64,000 nucleotides of DNA, taken from NCBI RefSeq assembly GCF_030264295.1, contig NZ_CP127173.1, positions 1,247,501 through 1,311,500 on the forward strand, in the 5' to 3' direction. Source of the stretch: Amycolatopsis nalaikhensis. GTDB lineage: Bacteria; Actinomycetota; Actinomycetes; Mycobacteriales; Pseudonocardiaceae. The notes under the pieces are model-generated. The model had not been told where the DNA came from. It searched no databases and saw only the letters and a list, made by a program, of their open reading frames with translations. Of this stretch, positions 28,388-36,600 are shown piece by piece (within the stretch, counting starts at the first letter, position 1; each line of letters starts with the position of its first letter). The translations under genes were made by a program, and so were the position numbers.

Positions 28388-29434
28388 TCAGGCCGCGGGC
28401 GGGCGCAGGGCTTGCAGTTTCCGCCGCAGCACCCGCAGATCGGCGACGCGATCGCTCTTCGCGGCTTCGACGATTTCGGTGAGCAAGCTCCAGTACGCGT
28501 GCTTGTCCGGCCAGTCCACCGGGATGGACGCGATCTTCGCCGTGCAGCAGTGCACTTCGAGCTTCAGCCGGAGGATCGCGTGTTCTCCGGTGTAGGCCGG
28601 TTCCGGTGACGGCACGTCGCGCAGGTCGGCCAGCAGCGCGGCGTGGGCGTCGTCGGCGTCCCCGGGGTCCCGGGTGCCGCGCAGGCGGTCGGTGACGACC
28701 TTCACGCCCGCGGCGACCAGCGCGATCACCGCGGTCTTGACCACCTCCTTGACCACCGATTCGCCGACCACCCAGGCCCCCGCGGCCGCCGCCGCGAGCG
28801 CGGCCAGCGCCGCCGCCAGGAAGTTCGGGAGGAACCGGAGCAGCCGGTCCAGGCGCGAATGGTCTTCGGCGACGCGGACCTGGCTCACCTGCGCGCGCAG
28901 CCAGTCCACCTGCTCGAGCGCGTCGTGCCGTTCGGCGGGAGTCATGCCACCGTGACGGGCGATCGTGTCGAGCACGCCTTCGACGCGCTGCCGGGGAACG
29001 TCGAGGAGGTCGGCGACCTCGCCCAGCGGGAGCGCGGCGACCCCGGACATCGCCGTGAGCCGGGGCGCCGCCTCGCGGACCACCTGCCGGGACCGGCCGC
29101 GGCCGCTCTGCCGCAGGTGGTCGCGCACCTGGACGAGCAGCGCGTCCAGGTCGCCGGTCACCTGCGCGAGCGCGTTCGCGGCCAGCCTGCGGTCCCCGGC
29201 CTCCCGCGCGGCCGCCCGGGCTTCCTCGTGCCGGAGCAACTGGTCCAGCACCGGCGGGTCGACCTTTGTCCGCTTCTCCACCGGCCGGGCCGGGGCCGAA
29301 GCGACCATTTCGCGGTCCTCGCCCGGCGGCTTCGGCAGGGCTTGGCGGGCCTGCTCGACCAGCCGCTGCTCGCGGTCGCGCTCGATGCGGAGGAACCGGT
29401 CGTCCCGGCTAGGCCCCGGAACCGAGTAGCTCAT
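28388..29434 (-). CDS. Coiled-coil membrane protein, last gene of a secretion-linked unit
   Basis: 348 residues, family not recognised. The N half is charged and helical (FLRIERDREQRLVEQARQAL, LLRHEEARAAAREAGDRRLA). The segment LPLGEVADLLDVPRQRVEGV near 140 resembles a helix-turn-helix. Two membrane helices near 205-245 (FLAAALAALAAAAAGAWVVG and VVKTAVIALVAAGVKVV) are followed by a C-terminal soluble part with HCCTAK. ATG overlaps the preceding YbaB-like gene by 4 nt, so it is translationally coupled to the unit that starts at 31783. It could be the membrane component or anchor of that unit. Confidence 0.7.
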   Translation of the reverse strand: MSYSVPGPSRDDRFLRIERDREQRLVEQARQALPKPPGEDREMVASAPARPVEKRTKVDPPVLDQLLRHEEARAAAREAGDRRLAANALAQVTGDLDALLVQVRDHLRQSGRGRSRQVVREAAPRLTAMSGVAALPLGEVADLLDVPRQRVEGVLDTIARHGGMTPAERHDALEQVDWLRAQVSQVRVAEDHSRLDRLLRFLPNFLAAALAALAAAAAGAWVVGESVVKEVVKTAVIALVAAGVKVVTDRLRGTRDPGDADDAHAALLADLRDVPSPEPAYTGEHAILRLKLEVHCCTAKIASIPVDWPDKHAYWSLLTEIVEAAKSDRVADLRVLRRKLQALRPPAA

Positions 29435-29940
29435 CGGTCGGAGCGCAGGGACGCCGGGTCGAAGGACTCCCAGTACGCGTCTTCGTCCTCGACGCTCGTC
29501 GCGGCGAGCGTCTCCGCAGGCGCGGCGTCGGAGCCCAGCCGCTCGGCCCGCAGCCGCTGGAACTCCTCGACCGTCATGCCCGGGTCGTCGTCCTCGGCCC
29601 GCGCCGGCGCGGGCATCCCGGTCATCTGCTCGATCATGGACGTCATGTCTTCACCGAGCAGCAGCGCGACTTTGTTGTAGCCGTCCTGGGTCGCCTCGCG
29701 CATCGCCGCCTGGGCGATCTCCACGATCAGCGGGCCCAGCTGCTCGCCGAGGTTCACCGCCGACGGGGCCAGCCAGAGGCGCAGGAGCTTGCCGCGCGCG
29801 TCGACCGTCACCTCGACCTGGTTGTCGAGGTCGTGCGCCGTGCCGGACGCCGACGCCAGCAGCTCGTCGACGCGGGCCATCGCTTCTTCGCGCGCCCGGG
29901 CCTGGGCGATCAGCTCGCGGGTCGTGATCACCGCGCTCAC
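29431..29940 (-). CDS. YbaB/EbfC-family protein with acidic C-terminal extension
   Basis: 169 residues. The N half matches the YbaB/EbfC fold: an initial helix ARAREEAMARVDELLASASG, then VEVTVDARGKLLRLWLAPSA and the helix LIVEIAQAAMREATQDGYNK. YbaB proteins are small nucleoid-associated or DNA-binding dimers, but copies linked to ESX-like loci have no proven DNA role. After residue 110 there is an acidic, low-complexity extension (AEDDDPGMTVEEFQRLRAER). It overlaps both neighbours by 4 nt. Confidence 0.75.
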   Translation of the reverse strand: MSAVITTRELIAQARAREEAMARVDELLASASGTAHDLDNQVEVTVDARGKLLRLWLAPSAVNLGEQLGPLIVEIAQAAMREATQDGYNKVALLLGEDMTSMIEQMTGMPAPARAEDDDPGMTVEEFQRLRAERLGSDAAPAETLAATSVEDEDAYWESFDPASLRSDR

Positions 29941-30311
29941 CTTCCGTAGGAGTAGGTGTCGGCGTCCGGGTCGTCGTCCGGGATCGGCTCGTAGCCCAGG
30001 GTTTCGAGCTGTTCCTTGTCCACCACCGGGGCGAGCGCGTGGTACATCTTGTCGCCCGCGCGGCGCGTCGCGCGCTGGGCCAGCTCGAGGATCTGGTCGG
30101 CGAGCACCGCCGATCCCTGCCGCAGCGCGGAGCGGTGGATCGTCACGCCGGTCAGGAGTCCGCCCGGCGCCACCTGGACCTCGATGGAGTCGTTCGACGC
30201 CTTGCCCACCACCGGACCCGAACGGGCGAACCGTGCCTCGGCCTCCGTGCCCGCCCGGTCCGCCTGTTCCGCGATCCGGGCCGTCGCCAGCTCCATGTCG
30301 AATTCAGCCAC
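29937..30311 (-). CDS. Second YbaB/EbfC-like protein of the unit
   Basis: 124 residues: helix MELATARIAEQADRAGTEAE, strands SIEVQVAPGGLLTGVTIHRS, and helix LADQILELAQRATRRAGDKM, followed by a short acidic tail ending YSYGR. This is the same alpha-beta-alpha plan as the next gene, with different sequence, so the two may form a heterodimer. GTG 30311; nine bases separate it from the NlpC/P60 gene stop. Confidence 0.7.
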   Translation of the reverse strand: MAEFDMELATARIAEQADRAGTEAEARFARSGPVVGKASNDSIEVQVAPGGLLTGVTIHRSALRQGSAVLADQILELAQRATRRAGDKMYHALAPVVDKEQLETLGYEPIPDDDPDADTYSYGR

Positions 30312-30320
30312 GGTCCGAAG

Positions 30321-31448
30321 TTACCCCGTCGGCCGGTAGAAGCCGATGAACTGCTGGCCCGCGTTCGTGGTGCGGATCTTGCTGATCTGCACCGGGTCGC
30401 CCGCCTCGATCATCTGGCCGTCGCCGATCACCATCGCCACGTGCCCCGACCAGACCACCAGGTCGCCCGGGAGCAGCTGGTCGATCGACGGCACCTCGGC
30501 CCCGACCGTCTGCTGCTTCGCCGTGCGCGGCAGCTGCAGCCCGGCGTCCTGGTACGACGTCATGGTCAGCCCGCTGCAGTCGAGGCCCTGACCCCGCGCC
30601 GTCCCGCCCCACACGTACGGCACGCCGAGCTGCGACAGCGCCGCGCGCACGGCCTTCGCCGCCGTTTCGTTCGGGGCCATCACCTGCTTGCCGCCGGGCA
30701 GGTTGATCGCGACGCCGGAGCCGGGCTGCGGCGGGATCGCGACCGGCAACCGCGGCTTGTGCACGGCGCCCCCGCCGCCACCGCCGCCTCCCCCACCGCC
30801 GCCGCCCCCGCCGTCGGAACCGCCGGAGTAGCCGCTGTTGCTGTTGAAGGAAGAGCCGACCTTGGTCGAGGACGCGCTGCTCGACGACGTCGTCTGCTCC
30901 GGGCCGCCGAGCCGGGTGCCGATGTCGGTGAGCTGGTTGATCGTCTGCTCGCTGAACGTCGCGGCCTGGCCGGTGAGCTGGCTGATCTTGGTCTGCAGCT
31001 TCATCAGGATGTCGCGCGACGCGGCCCCGCGGCTCTCCGGCGGCTGGATGTTCTTCACGGCCGCCAAGGCCTTCATGGCCGCCGAGATCTCCTTGATGAT
31101 CTGGTCGCGGACCTGGTCGTTCTTGATCTCGCCGACGTGCAGCGCTTCGGCGGCCTCGGTGACGGCCTTCTCGATCTCGGCGCTCTCGTCGAGGAGGTCC
31201 TGGACCTCCTTCTCGAGGCTCTGCGACGTCGCCGTGGCGCGGTCGGTCGTCGAGCCCGAACTGGCCGAGACCAGGTTGACGCGCTGTTCGGCGGCGACGT
31301 CGCGGGTGCGGCCCACCGACGTCTGCAGCGCGTAGTGCGCGTCGCGCGCGCCGCCGATCGCGGCCGGGTCGTGGCGCAGCTTCTGCGCGAACTGGTTCGT
31401 GGTGTCCAGGCCGTGCCGGACGAGCTGGTCGGCTTCGTGCTCGGTCAC
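30321..31448 (-). CDS. NlpC/P60 cell-wall peptidase with helical WXG-like N terminus
   Basis: 375 residues. Residues about 1-190 are helical with WXG100-like spacing (VRHGLDTTNQFAQKLRHDPA, LEKEVQDLLDESAEIEKAVT). A Ser/Gly linker near 205-235 includes fifteen consecutive glycines. Residues about 255-375 are NlpC/P60 (C40) with catalytic C291 in GLDCSGLTMTSYQDAG and H336 in WSGHVAMVIGDGQ. Such enzymes cut peptide stems in peptidoglycan. There is no signal peptide, so export is expected through a type VII (ESX-like) route, consistent with the neighbouring EspC/WXG-like gene. GTG 31448 overlaps that gene's stop by 4 nt. Confidence 0.85.
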   Translation of the reverse strand: MTEHEADQLVRHGLDTTNQFAQKLRHDPAAIGGARDAHYALQTSVGRTRDVAAEQRVNLVSASSGSTTDRATATSQSLEKEVQDLLDESAEIEKAVTEAAEALHVGEIKNDQVRDQIIKEISAAMKALAAVKNIQPPESRGAASRDILMKLQTKISQLTGQAATFSEQTINQLTDIGTRLGGPEQTTSSSSASSTKVGSSFNSNSGYSGGSDGGGGGGGGGGGGGGGAVHKPRLPVAIPPQPGSGVAINLPGGKQVMAPNETAAKAVRAALSQLGVPYVWGGTARGQGLDCSGLTMTSYQDAGLQLPRTAKQQTVGAEVPSIDQLLPGDLVVWSGHVAMVIGDGQMIEAGDPVQISKIRTTNAGQQFIGFYRPTG

Positions 31449-31783
31449 GCGAGGTCCTGCCCGAGTCTGCGCACGACGTCGCCGTGCTCGCCCTCGACCG
31501 CCGCGTAGTTGCGGTCGGTCTGCCGGGCGGCCTCGCCGACCTGCCGCCAGCCGCCGCCGACGCGGTGCATCTTCTCCTGCAGCGCACGCATCCGGCCGCT
31601 GTAGGCGCCGGAAAAGCCGGACTCGCCGCCCATTTCCGAGAAGCCGTGGCCGCCCAGCGTCACGTGCGGGCCGACGTGCTTGTCGGCGGCACCCTTGACG
31701 TCATCCCCGAGTGGGTCGACTTCGCGCGCGTACCGCGTGTACGCGCCGTCATCGACGTGAAACCCCGAATGCGAACCGTCCAC
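31445..31783 (-). CDS. WXG100/EspC-like small secreted helical protein
   Basis: 112 residues: FHVDDGAYTRYAREVDPLGD and RMRALQEKMHRVGGGWRQVG, a two-helix hairpin plan with W-R-Q at the turn, then DRNYAAVEGEHGDVVRRL. Length, fold plan and linkage to an NlpC/P60 gene fit ESX/type VII substrates of the EspC or WXG100 type, although the exact WxG triplet is absent. GTG 31783 has GGGAGGG upstream. It is the first gene of the five-gene unit that runs to 28388. Confidence 0.7.
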   Translation of the reverse strand: MDGSHSGFHVDDGAYTRYAREVDPLGDDVKGAADKHVGPHVTLGGHGFSEMGGESGFSGAYSGRMRALQEKMHRVGGGWRQVGEAARQTDRNYAAVEGEHGDVVRRLGQDLA

Positions 31784-31892
31784 TGGCCCTCCCTGTCACC
31801 GGAGGTGCGACGTGCGCGCGGCACCCCCGGTTCCCTGCTGCGGGATTCAGCCTAGACCACGGTCCGTACCCGGGTGGGCGAATTGCCCGGAC

Positions 31893-32702
31893 TCAGCCGG
31901 TGACCTTCTTGAGCCAATCGGGGTCCTGCCAGGACACGATCGAGCCGTTCGCGGTGACCGTCGGCGTGCCGAAGCCGCTCTGCCCGCCGCCGAAGTCCTG
32001 CACCAGCTTCGGGTCGTTTTCGATCTGCTGGAAGGCGGCGTTGATCTGCTGGTCGTAGGTGCCGGCGTTGACCGCCTGGGCGAACGCCGGATCGGTGATC
32101 CCGACGTTCTTGCCGAGCTCGATCAGCTGCGCCTTGTCGTAGCCGCGCTTGCCCTCTTCGGGCTGGTTGGCGAACAACGCGTCGTGGAACTGGAGGAACT
32201 TGCCGGCGTCGGCCGCGGCCAGCGCCGCGTTCGCCGAGTCGAGCGAGTAGCCCGGCGGGTTCGAGCGCTCGTTGAGCAGCGGCACCATGTGGTAGCGGAC
32301 CTGCAGCTTGCCGTCGTTGACGGCCTGCTCGATCTCGCTCTTGTACTGCTTCTCGAACTGACCGCAGATCGGGCAGAGGAAGTCGGCGTAGACGTCGATC
32401 GAGGCCTTGGCGCCGGTCTTGCCCACGGTGACGACGACGCCGTCGCGCTTCTGCGTGACGTCGCCGGCCAGCGCGCTCGTCGTTTCACCCGGGCTGATGA
32501 CCTTGCCCTCGGTCTTGTTCCGGTCCGCGATCGTCCAGATCACGCCGCCGATCACGAGCGCGGCCACGACGACCACGGCGGCGATCCCGATGATCCACTT
32601 CCGCTTGTCGGTCGACGCGCCCCTGGCCTGGGCCACCGCCTTCGCTCCCCCGGCCTGCGCGGCCTGACGACGCTTCCGAGCGGTCCGCTCAGCTCCACCC
32701 AC
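31893..32702 (-). CDS. Membrane-anchored DsbA-family thiol:disulfide oxidoreductase
   Basis: 269 residues. A basic cytoplasmic tail and one membrane helix (WIIGIAAVVVVAALVIGGVI, near 36-55) precede a thioredoxin-like domain with the redox motif CPIC in DVYADFLCPICGQFEKQY near residue 115 and the cis-proline region GFGTPTVTANG near 245. It forms or isomerises disulfides in exported proteins. GTG 32702 lies 6 nt after the stop of the MauE-like gene, so the two form a redox pair in one operon. Confidence 0.9.
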   Translation of the reverse strand: MGGAERTARKRRQAAQAGGAKAVAQARGASTDKRKWIIGIAAVVVVAALVIGGVIWTIADRNKTEGKVISPGETTSALAGDVTQKRDGVVVTVGKTGAKASIDVYADFLCPICGQFEKQYKSEIEQAVNDGKLQVRYHMVPLLNERSNPPGYSLDSANAALAAADAGKFLQFHDALFANQPEEGKRGYDKAQLIELGKNVGITDPAFAQAVNAGTYDQQINAAFQQIENDPKLVQDFGGGQSGFGTPTVTANGSIVSWQDPDWLKKVTG

Positions 32703-32708
32703 TGTGTA

Positions 32709-33236
32709 TCAGTTCCCTTCCGCGATACCCGAGTAGTCGTGCTCGGGCTCGGTGGAGTTCCCGCGACCTCGCGCCAGCCAGCCGTCGACCGACAGCCACG
32801 TGCGCGGGCGCGCCAGCAGCCACCCGGCCAGCAGCGCGAACCCGGAGTCGCGGAGGATCTCCTGCGGGTACTCCGTCTGCCCCGCCGCCACCTGGCCGCC
32901 ACCGCCGAAGCACCCGCAGTCGATGCTCAGCCCGCGGGCCCACGACTGGGCGATCCCGGCGATGAGCACGACGAGCAGCACCAGCGCGGCGCCGGCGGCC
33001 CAGCGGGTCGCCAGGCCCGCGAGCAGGAACAGCCCGAGCACGAGTTCGACGAGCGGCAACGCGATGGCCACCACGTTTTCGAGTGCGTCCGGCAGCACGT
33101 CGTACGCCTGCACGGCGATCAGCGTCTGCCCGGGATCCGCCAGCTTCAGCGCACCGGAAACGAGCCAGACGGCCGCGAGCCCGAGCCGGGCCAGCGTGCC
33201 GACGGCGTCCAGCACGGGTTGGGACGGTCGCACCAC
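32709..33236 (-). CDS. MauE/DoxX-type membrane protein
   Basis: 175 residues with four membrane helices (LARLGLAAVWLVSGALKL, VVAIALPLVELVLGLFLLAG, AAGAALVLLVVLIAGIAQSW, and a last one near 145). The conserved cysteine pair of the MauE group is in LSIDCGCFGGGG near residue 105. MauE-type proteins pass electrons or oxidising equivalents to partner thiol oxidoreductases. The downstream DsbA-like protein is the obvious partner, in the position that a DsbB or VKOR protein would have. GTG 33236 or 33233. Confidence 0.87.
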   Translation of the reverse strand: MVRPSQPVLDAVGTLARLGLAAVWLVSGALKLADPGQTLIAVQAYDVLPDALENVVAIALPLVELVLGLFLLAGLATRWAAGAALVLLVVLIAGIAQSWARGLSIDCGCFGGGGQVAAGQTEYPQEILRDSGFALLAGWLLARPRTWLSVDGWLARGRGNSTEPEHDYSGIAEGN

Positions 33237-33303
33237 GCACTTAGGCTAACGGGAGGACCTGAGAACTTCGTGAGGGCAGGGCAGCGGCGGAGGGAGCGGC
33301 TGG

Positions 33304-34134
33304 ATGCGATGGCGCACGCTCCTCGGCTCGGCGTTGCTGCTGGTCACGGCGGTGGGCTGCGGGCCGAAGCAGGTTTCGCCGACCGACTCGCTCGTCACCC
33401 GCGCGAGTGCCACGGATCACCTGACCATCGGCATCCGGTTCGACGCGCCGGGCCTTTCCGAGCACACCGTGGACGGCCGGTTCGTCGGGTTCGACGTCGA
33501 CGTCGCTACTTTCGTCGCATCGGAATTGGGTGTCGCCGCGAAGGACATCACCTGGCGCGAGACGACGTCCGCGACGCGCGAAACCGACCTGACTTCGGGC
33601 GCGGTCGACCTGGTCGTCGCGACGTACTCGATCACCGACAAGCGCAAGCAGGTCGTGTCGTTCGCCGGGCCGTACTTCACCACGGGCCAGGACCTGCTGG
33701 TCCGCCGGACCTCGGCCGACCTCACCGGGCCGGAGACGCTCAACGGGCGGCGGCTGTGCTCGGTCGCCGGGTCGACCCCCGCCCAGCAGGTGAAGGACCG
33801 GTTCGCCCAGGCCGTGCAGCTGGTCGAGTACCCGCGGTACCCCGACTGCGTGACGGCGCTGCTGGCCGGGCAGATCGACGCCGTGACCACCGATGGGGTG
33901 ATCCTGGCGGGTTACGTCGCGCGCGACCCCGAGCTGCTGAAGGTCGTCGGGAAGCCGTTCTCGAAGGAGAGCTACGGCATCGGCCTGCGCAAGGGCGACA
34001 CCCAGGGGGTGAGCGCGGTCGACGACGCGATCCGCAAGATGATCTCCTCCGGCGAATGGCTGCGCTCGCTCAACGAGAACATCGGCCCGTCCGGCTACCA
34101 GCTGCCCCCACCTCCCGAGGTCACCGAGAAGTGA
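33304..34134 (+). CDS. Amino-acid ABC transporter substrate-binding lipoprotein (glutamate-binding type)
   Basis: 276 residues. Lipoprotein signal with the cysteine in VTAVGCGPKQ near residue 20. The bilobal binding protein fold has the family 3 signature FVGFDVDVATFVASELGV and VDLVVATYSITDKRKQVVSF, as in GluB-like proteins. No permease or ATPase genes for amino acids are nearby, so it either works with a transporter elsewhere or has a sensing role. GAGGGAG precedes ATG 33304. The stop overlaps the helicase gene by 4 nt. Confidence 0.87.
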   Translation: MRWRTLLGSALLLVTAVGCGPKQVSPTDSLVTRASATDHLTIGIRFDAPGLSEHTVDGRFVGFDVDVATFVASELGVAAKDITWRETTSATRETDLTSGAVDLVVATYSITDKRKQVVSFAGPYFTTGQDLLVRRTSADLTGPETLNGRRLCSVAGSTPAQQVKDRFAQAVQLVEYPRYPDCVTALLAGQIDAVTTDGVILAGYVARDPELLKVVGKPFSKESYGIGLRKGDTQGVSAVDDAIRKMISSGEWLRSLNENIGPSGYQLPPPPEVTEK

Positions 34135-36530
34135 AGCTGCCCGACCTGCCGGTGCGCGCGGTGCTGCCCGACGTCCTCTCGGCGCTGGACGCCCACGGCA
34201 GCGCCGTGCTCGTCGCCCCGCCCGGCACGGGGAAGACGACACTGGTGCCGCTGGCGCTTTCCTCGACCGGCCGCGTGGTCGTCGCGGAGCCGCGGCGGCT
34301 GGCGGCGCGGGCCGCGGCGGCGCGGATGGCGGCGATCCTGGGCGAGCCGGTCGGCGAGACGGTGGGCTACGCCGTGCGCGGCGACCGGAAGGTGTCGGCG
34401 CGGACCCGGATCGAGGTCGTGACGTCGGGGCTGCTGGTGCGGCGCGTGCAGAACGACCCGGAGCTGCCCGGGGTGGCGACGGTGCTGCTCGACGAGTGCC
34501 ACGAGCGGCACCTGGACGCGGACCTGCTGCTGGCGCTGCTCCTGGACGTCCGCGCGGGGCTGCGCGAGGACCTGCGCCTGCTGGCGACGTCGGCGACGGT
34601 CGCGTCCGGGCGGCTGGCGACGCTGCTGGGGGACGCGCCGGTGGTCGAGGCGTCGGCGCGGACGTACCCGGTGACGTTCTCGTATGTCCCGCCTTCGCGG
34701 GGTGAGCGGATCGAGGCGTGCGTCGCCCGGGCGGTGCGGACGGCACTGTCCGAAGGGGACGGTGACGTGCTGGCGTTCCTGCCGGGCGCGGGCGAGATCG
34801 CGCGGACTTCGGGACTGCTGCGGCTGTCCGATGTGGACGTCCTGCCGCTGCACGGGCGGCTGTCGGCGGCGCACCAGGACGACGCGCTGAGGCCGCGCGA
34901 CCGGCGGCGCGTGGTGCTGGCGACGGCGGTGGCCGAGTCGAGCCTGACGGTGCCGGGCGTGCGCGCGGTGGTGGATTCGGGGCTGGCGCGGGTCCCGCGG
35001 GTGGACCACCGGCGTGGCCTGCCGGGCCTGGCGACGGTCCGCGTGTCGGCGGCGGTGGCGGCCCAACGGGCGGGCCGCGCCGGGCGCGAGGCACCGGGCC
35101 GGGCGTACCGGTGCTGGGCGGAGAACGAGCAGGCGCTGCTCCCGGCGTACCCGGAGCCGGAGATCCGCACGGCCGAGCTGGCCCGCCTGGCGCTGGAGCT
35201 GGCGTGCTGGTCGACGCCGGACGGCAGTGGCTTGGCGTGGTGGGACCCGCCGGGCGAGGGGGCGTTGGCGGCGGGCCGGGCGTTGCTGGAGACGCTGGGC
35301 GCGACGGGCCCGGACGGCGTGGTGACCCCGCGCGGGCGCCGGATGGCGGAGCTGGGCCTGCACCCACGGCTGGCGCGCGCGTTGCTGGACGGCGCGGAGG
35401 AGGTGGGTGCCCGGAATGCCGCGGAGGTGGTGGCGCTGCTGGACGCGGGCGCGACACTGACGGACGTGGAGGCGGAGCTGCGGCGGCTCCGCTCGGCGGG
35501 AGATGAAGGGGCGCGCCGCTGGAAGCGCGAGGTGCGGCGGTTGGAGGGATTGGTGGCGGGTCGCCGCACGCACGGTGATCGCGGCCCAGCCGAACGCTCG
35601 GATCCCGCACTCGTCGTCGCCCTCGCGCATCCCGAACGGCTTGCCCGGCGGCGTCCCGGCCACGCTCCCGTCTACCTCATGGCCGGCGGCACCGCCGCCG
35701 AGCTGCCGCCCGGGAGCGGGCTCGACTCCGAATGGCTCGCCGTCGCCGAGGCCACCCGGGATCCCGGGCGCGTGCACGGCACCATCCGGCTCGCCGCGGC
35801 CGCCGACGAACGGCTCGCCACCCGCGTCGGCCCCGTGTCCGAAGTGGACGAAGTCACCTGGGACGGCGATGTCGTCGCCCGGCGGGTCCGCAAGCTCGGT
35901 GCCATCACCCTGTCCGAGAAACCGCTCCGGAACGCGAACGTCCACGACGCCCTCGTCGCCGGACTCCGGGAAAACGGCCTCGGCCTGCTCAAGTGGACCC
36001 AGGACGGGACCCGGCTGCGCGAGCGCATGGCCTTCCTGCACCGCGTCCTCGGCGACCCCTGGCCCGCGGTCGACGACACCACCCTCCTGTCCGATGTGGA
36101 CCGCTGGCTGGACCTCTCCGGTGCCCGCAAGAAGGCCGACCTGGCCACCATCAACGCGGGCACCGCCCTCAAGGCCCTCCTTCCCTGGCCCGAAGCCACG
36201 AAACTCGACGACCTGGCCCCGGACCGCCTCGAAGTCCCGAGTGGCTCGCACATCCGCGTCGACTACCGCGGTGACCAGCCCGTTCTCGCCGTCAAGCTGC
36301 AGGAAACCTTCGGCTGGACCGAAACCCCCACCCTCGCCGGGGTCCCGGTCGTGCTGCACCTGCTCTCCCCCGCCGGCCGCCCGGCCGCCATCACCGCCGA
36401 TCTCGCCGGCTTCTGGACCAGCGGCTACCCCGCCGTGCGCGCCGACCTGCGCGGCCGCTACCCCAAGCACCCCTGGCCCGAGGACCCCGCCACCGCCGTC
36501 CCGACCCGGCACACCCGCCGCCGCACCTGA
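34131..36530 (+). CDS. hrpB: DEAH-type ATP-dependent helicase HrpB
   Basis: 799 residues, GTG start overlapping the lipoprotein stop (GTGA). Motif I is APPGTGKTTLVPLAL near residue 33, motif II LLDECHERHLD, motif III LATSATVASG, and the C-terminal RecA domain has VVLATAVAESSLTVPGV and QRAGRAGREAPGRAYR. A helicase-associated helical domain and the HrpB C-terminal domain follow (WPEATKLDDLAPDRLEVPSG, then IRVDYRGDQPVLAVKLQETF). Length is typical for HrpB (about 800). The biological role in bacteria is poorly defined. The coupling with an amino-acid binding lipoprotein is probably positional only. Confidence 0.92.
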   Translation: MKLPDLPVRAVLPDVLSALDAHGSAVLVAPPGTGKTTLVPLALSSTGRVVVAEPRRLAARAAAARMAAILGEPVGETVGYAVRGDRKVSARTRIEVVTSGLLVRRVQNDPELPGVATVLLDECHERHLDADLLLALLLDVRAGLREDLRLLATSATVASGRLATLLGDAPVVEASARTYPVTFSYVPPSRGERIEACVARAVRTALSEGDGDVLAFLPGAGEIARTSGLLRLSDVDVLPLHGRLSAAHQDDALRPRDRRRVVLATAVAESSLTVPGVRAVVDSGLARVPRVDHRRGLPGLATVRVSAAVAAQRAGRAGREAPGRAYRCWAENEQALLPAYPEPEIRTAELARLALELACWSTPDGSGLAWWDPPGEGALAAGRALLETLGATGPDGVVTPRGRRMAELGLHPRLARALLDGAEEVGARNAAEVVALLDAGATLTDVEAELRRLRSAGDEGARRWKREVRRLEGLVAGRRTHGDRGPAERSDPALVVALAHPERLARRRPGHAPVYLMAGGTAAELPPGSGLDSEWLAVAEATRDPGRVHGTIRLAAAADERLATRVGPVSEVDEVTWDGDVVARRVRKLGAITLSEKPLRNANVHDALVAGLRENGLGLLKWTQDGTRLRERMAFLHRVLGDPWPAVDDTTLLSDVDRWLDLSGARKKADLATINAGTALKALLPWPEATKLDDLAPDRLEVPSGSHIRVDYRGDQPVLAVKLQETFGWTETPTLAGVPVVLHLLSPAGRPAAITADLAGFWTSGYPAVRADLRGRYPKHPWPEDPATAVPTRHTRRRT

Positions 36531-36600
36531 CGAAAGTCGGGGGCGGCTCGCGACCGTCGTCCGATGCCCGCGCACCCGCGCGCGCCGCAGACTTCGTCGC

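Noticed and set aside
31812..34130. N-terminal extension of the helicase reading to 1572 codons
   Set aside because: The extension is antisense to the DsbA, MauE and lipoprotein region; HrpB homologues begin at GTG 34131, which overlaps the lipoprotein stop.
33241..35610. Large minus-strand reading opposite the helicase
   Set aside because: Proline/alanine/arginine shadow of hrpB with no recognisable domain.
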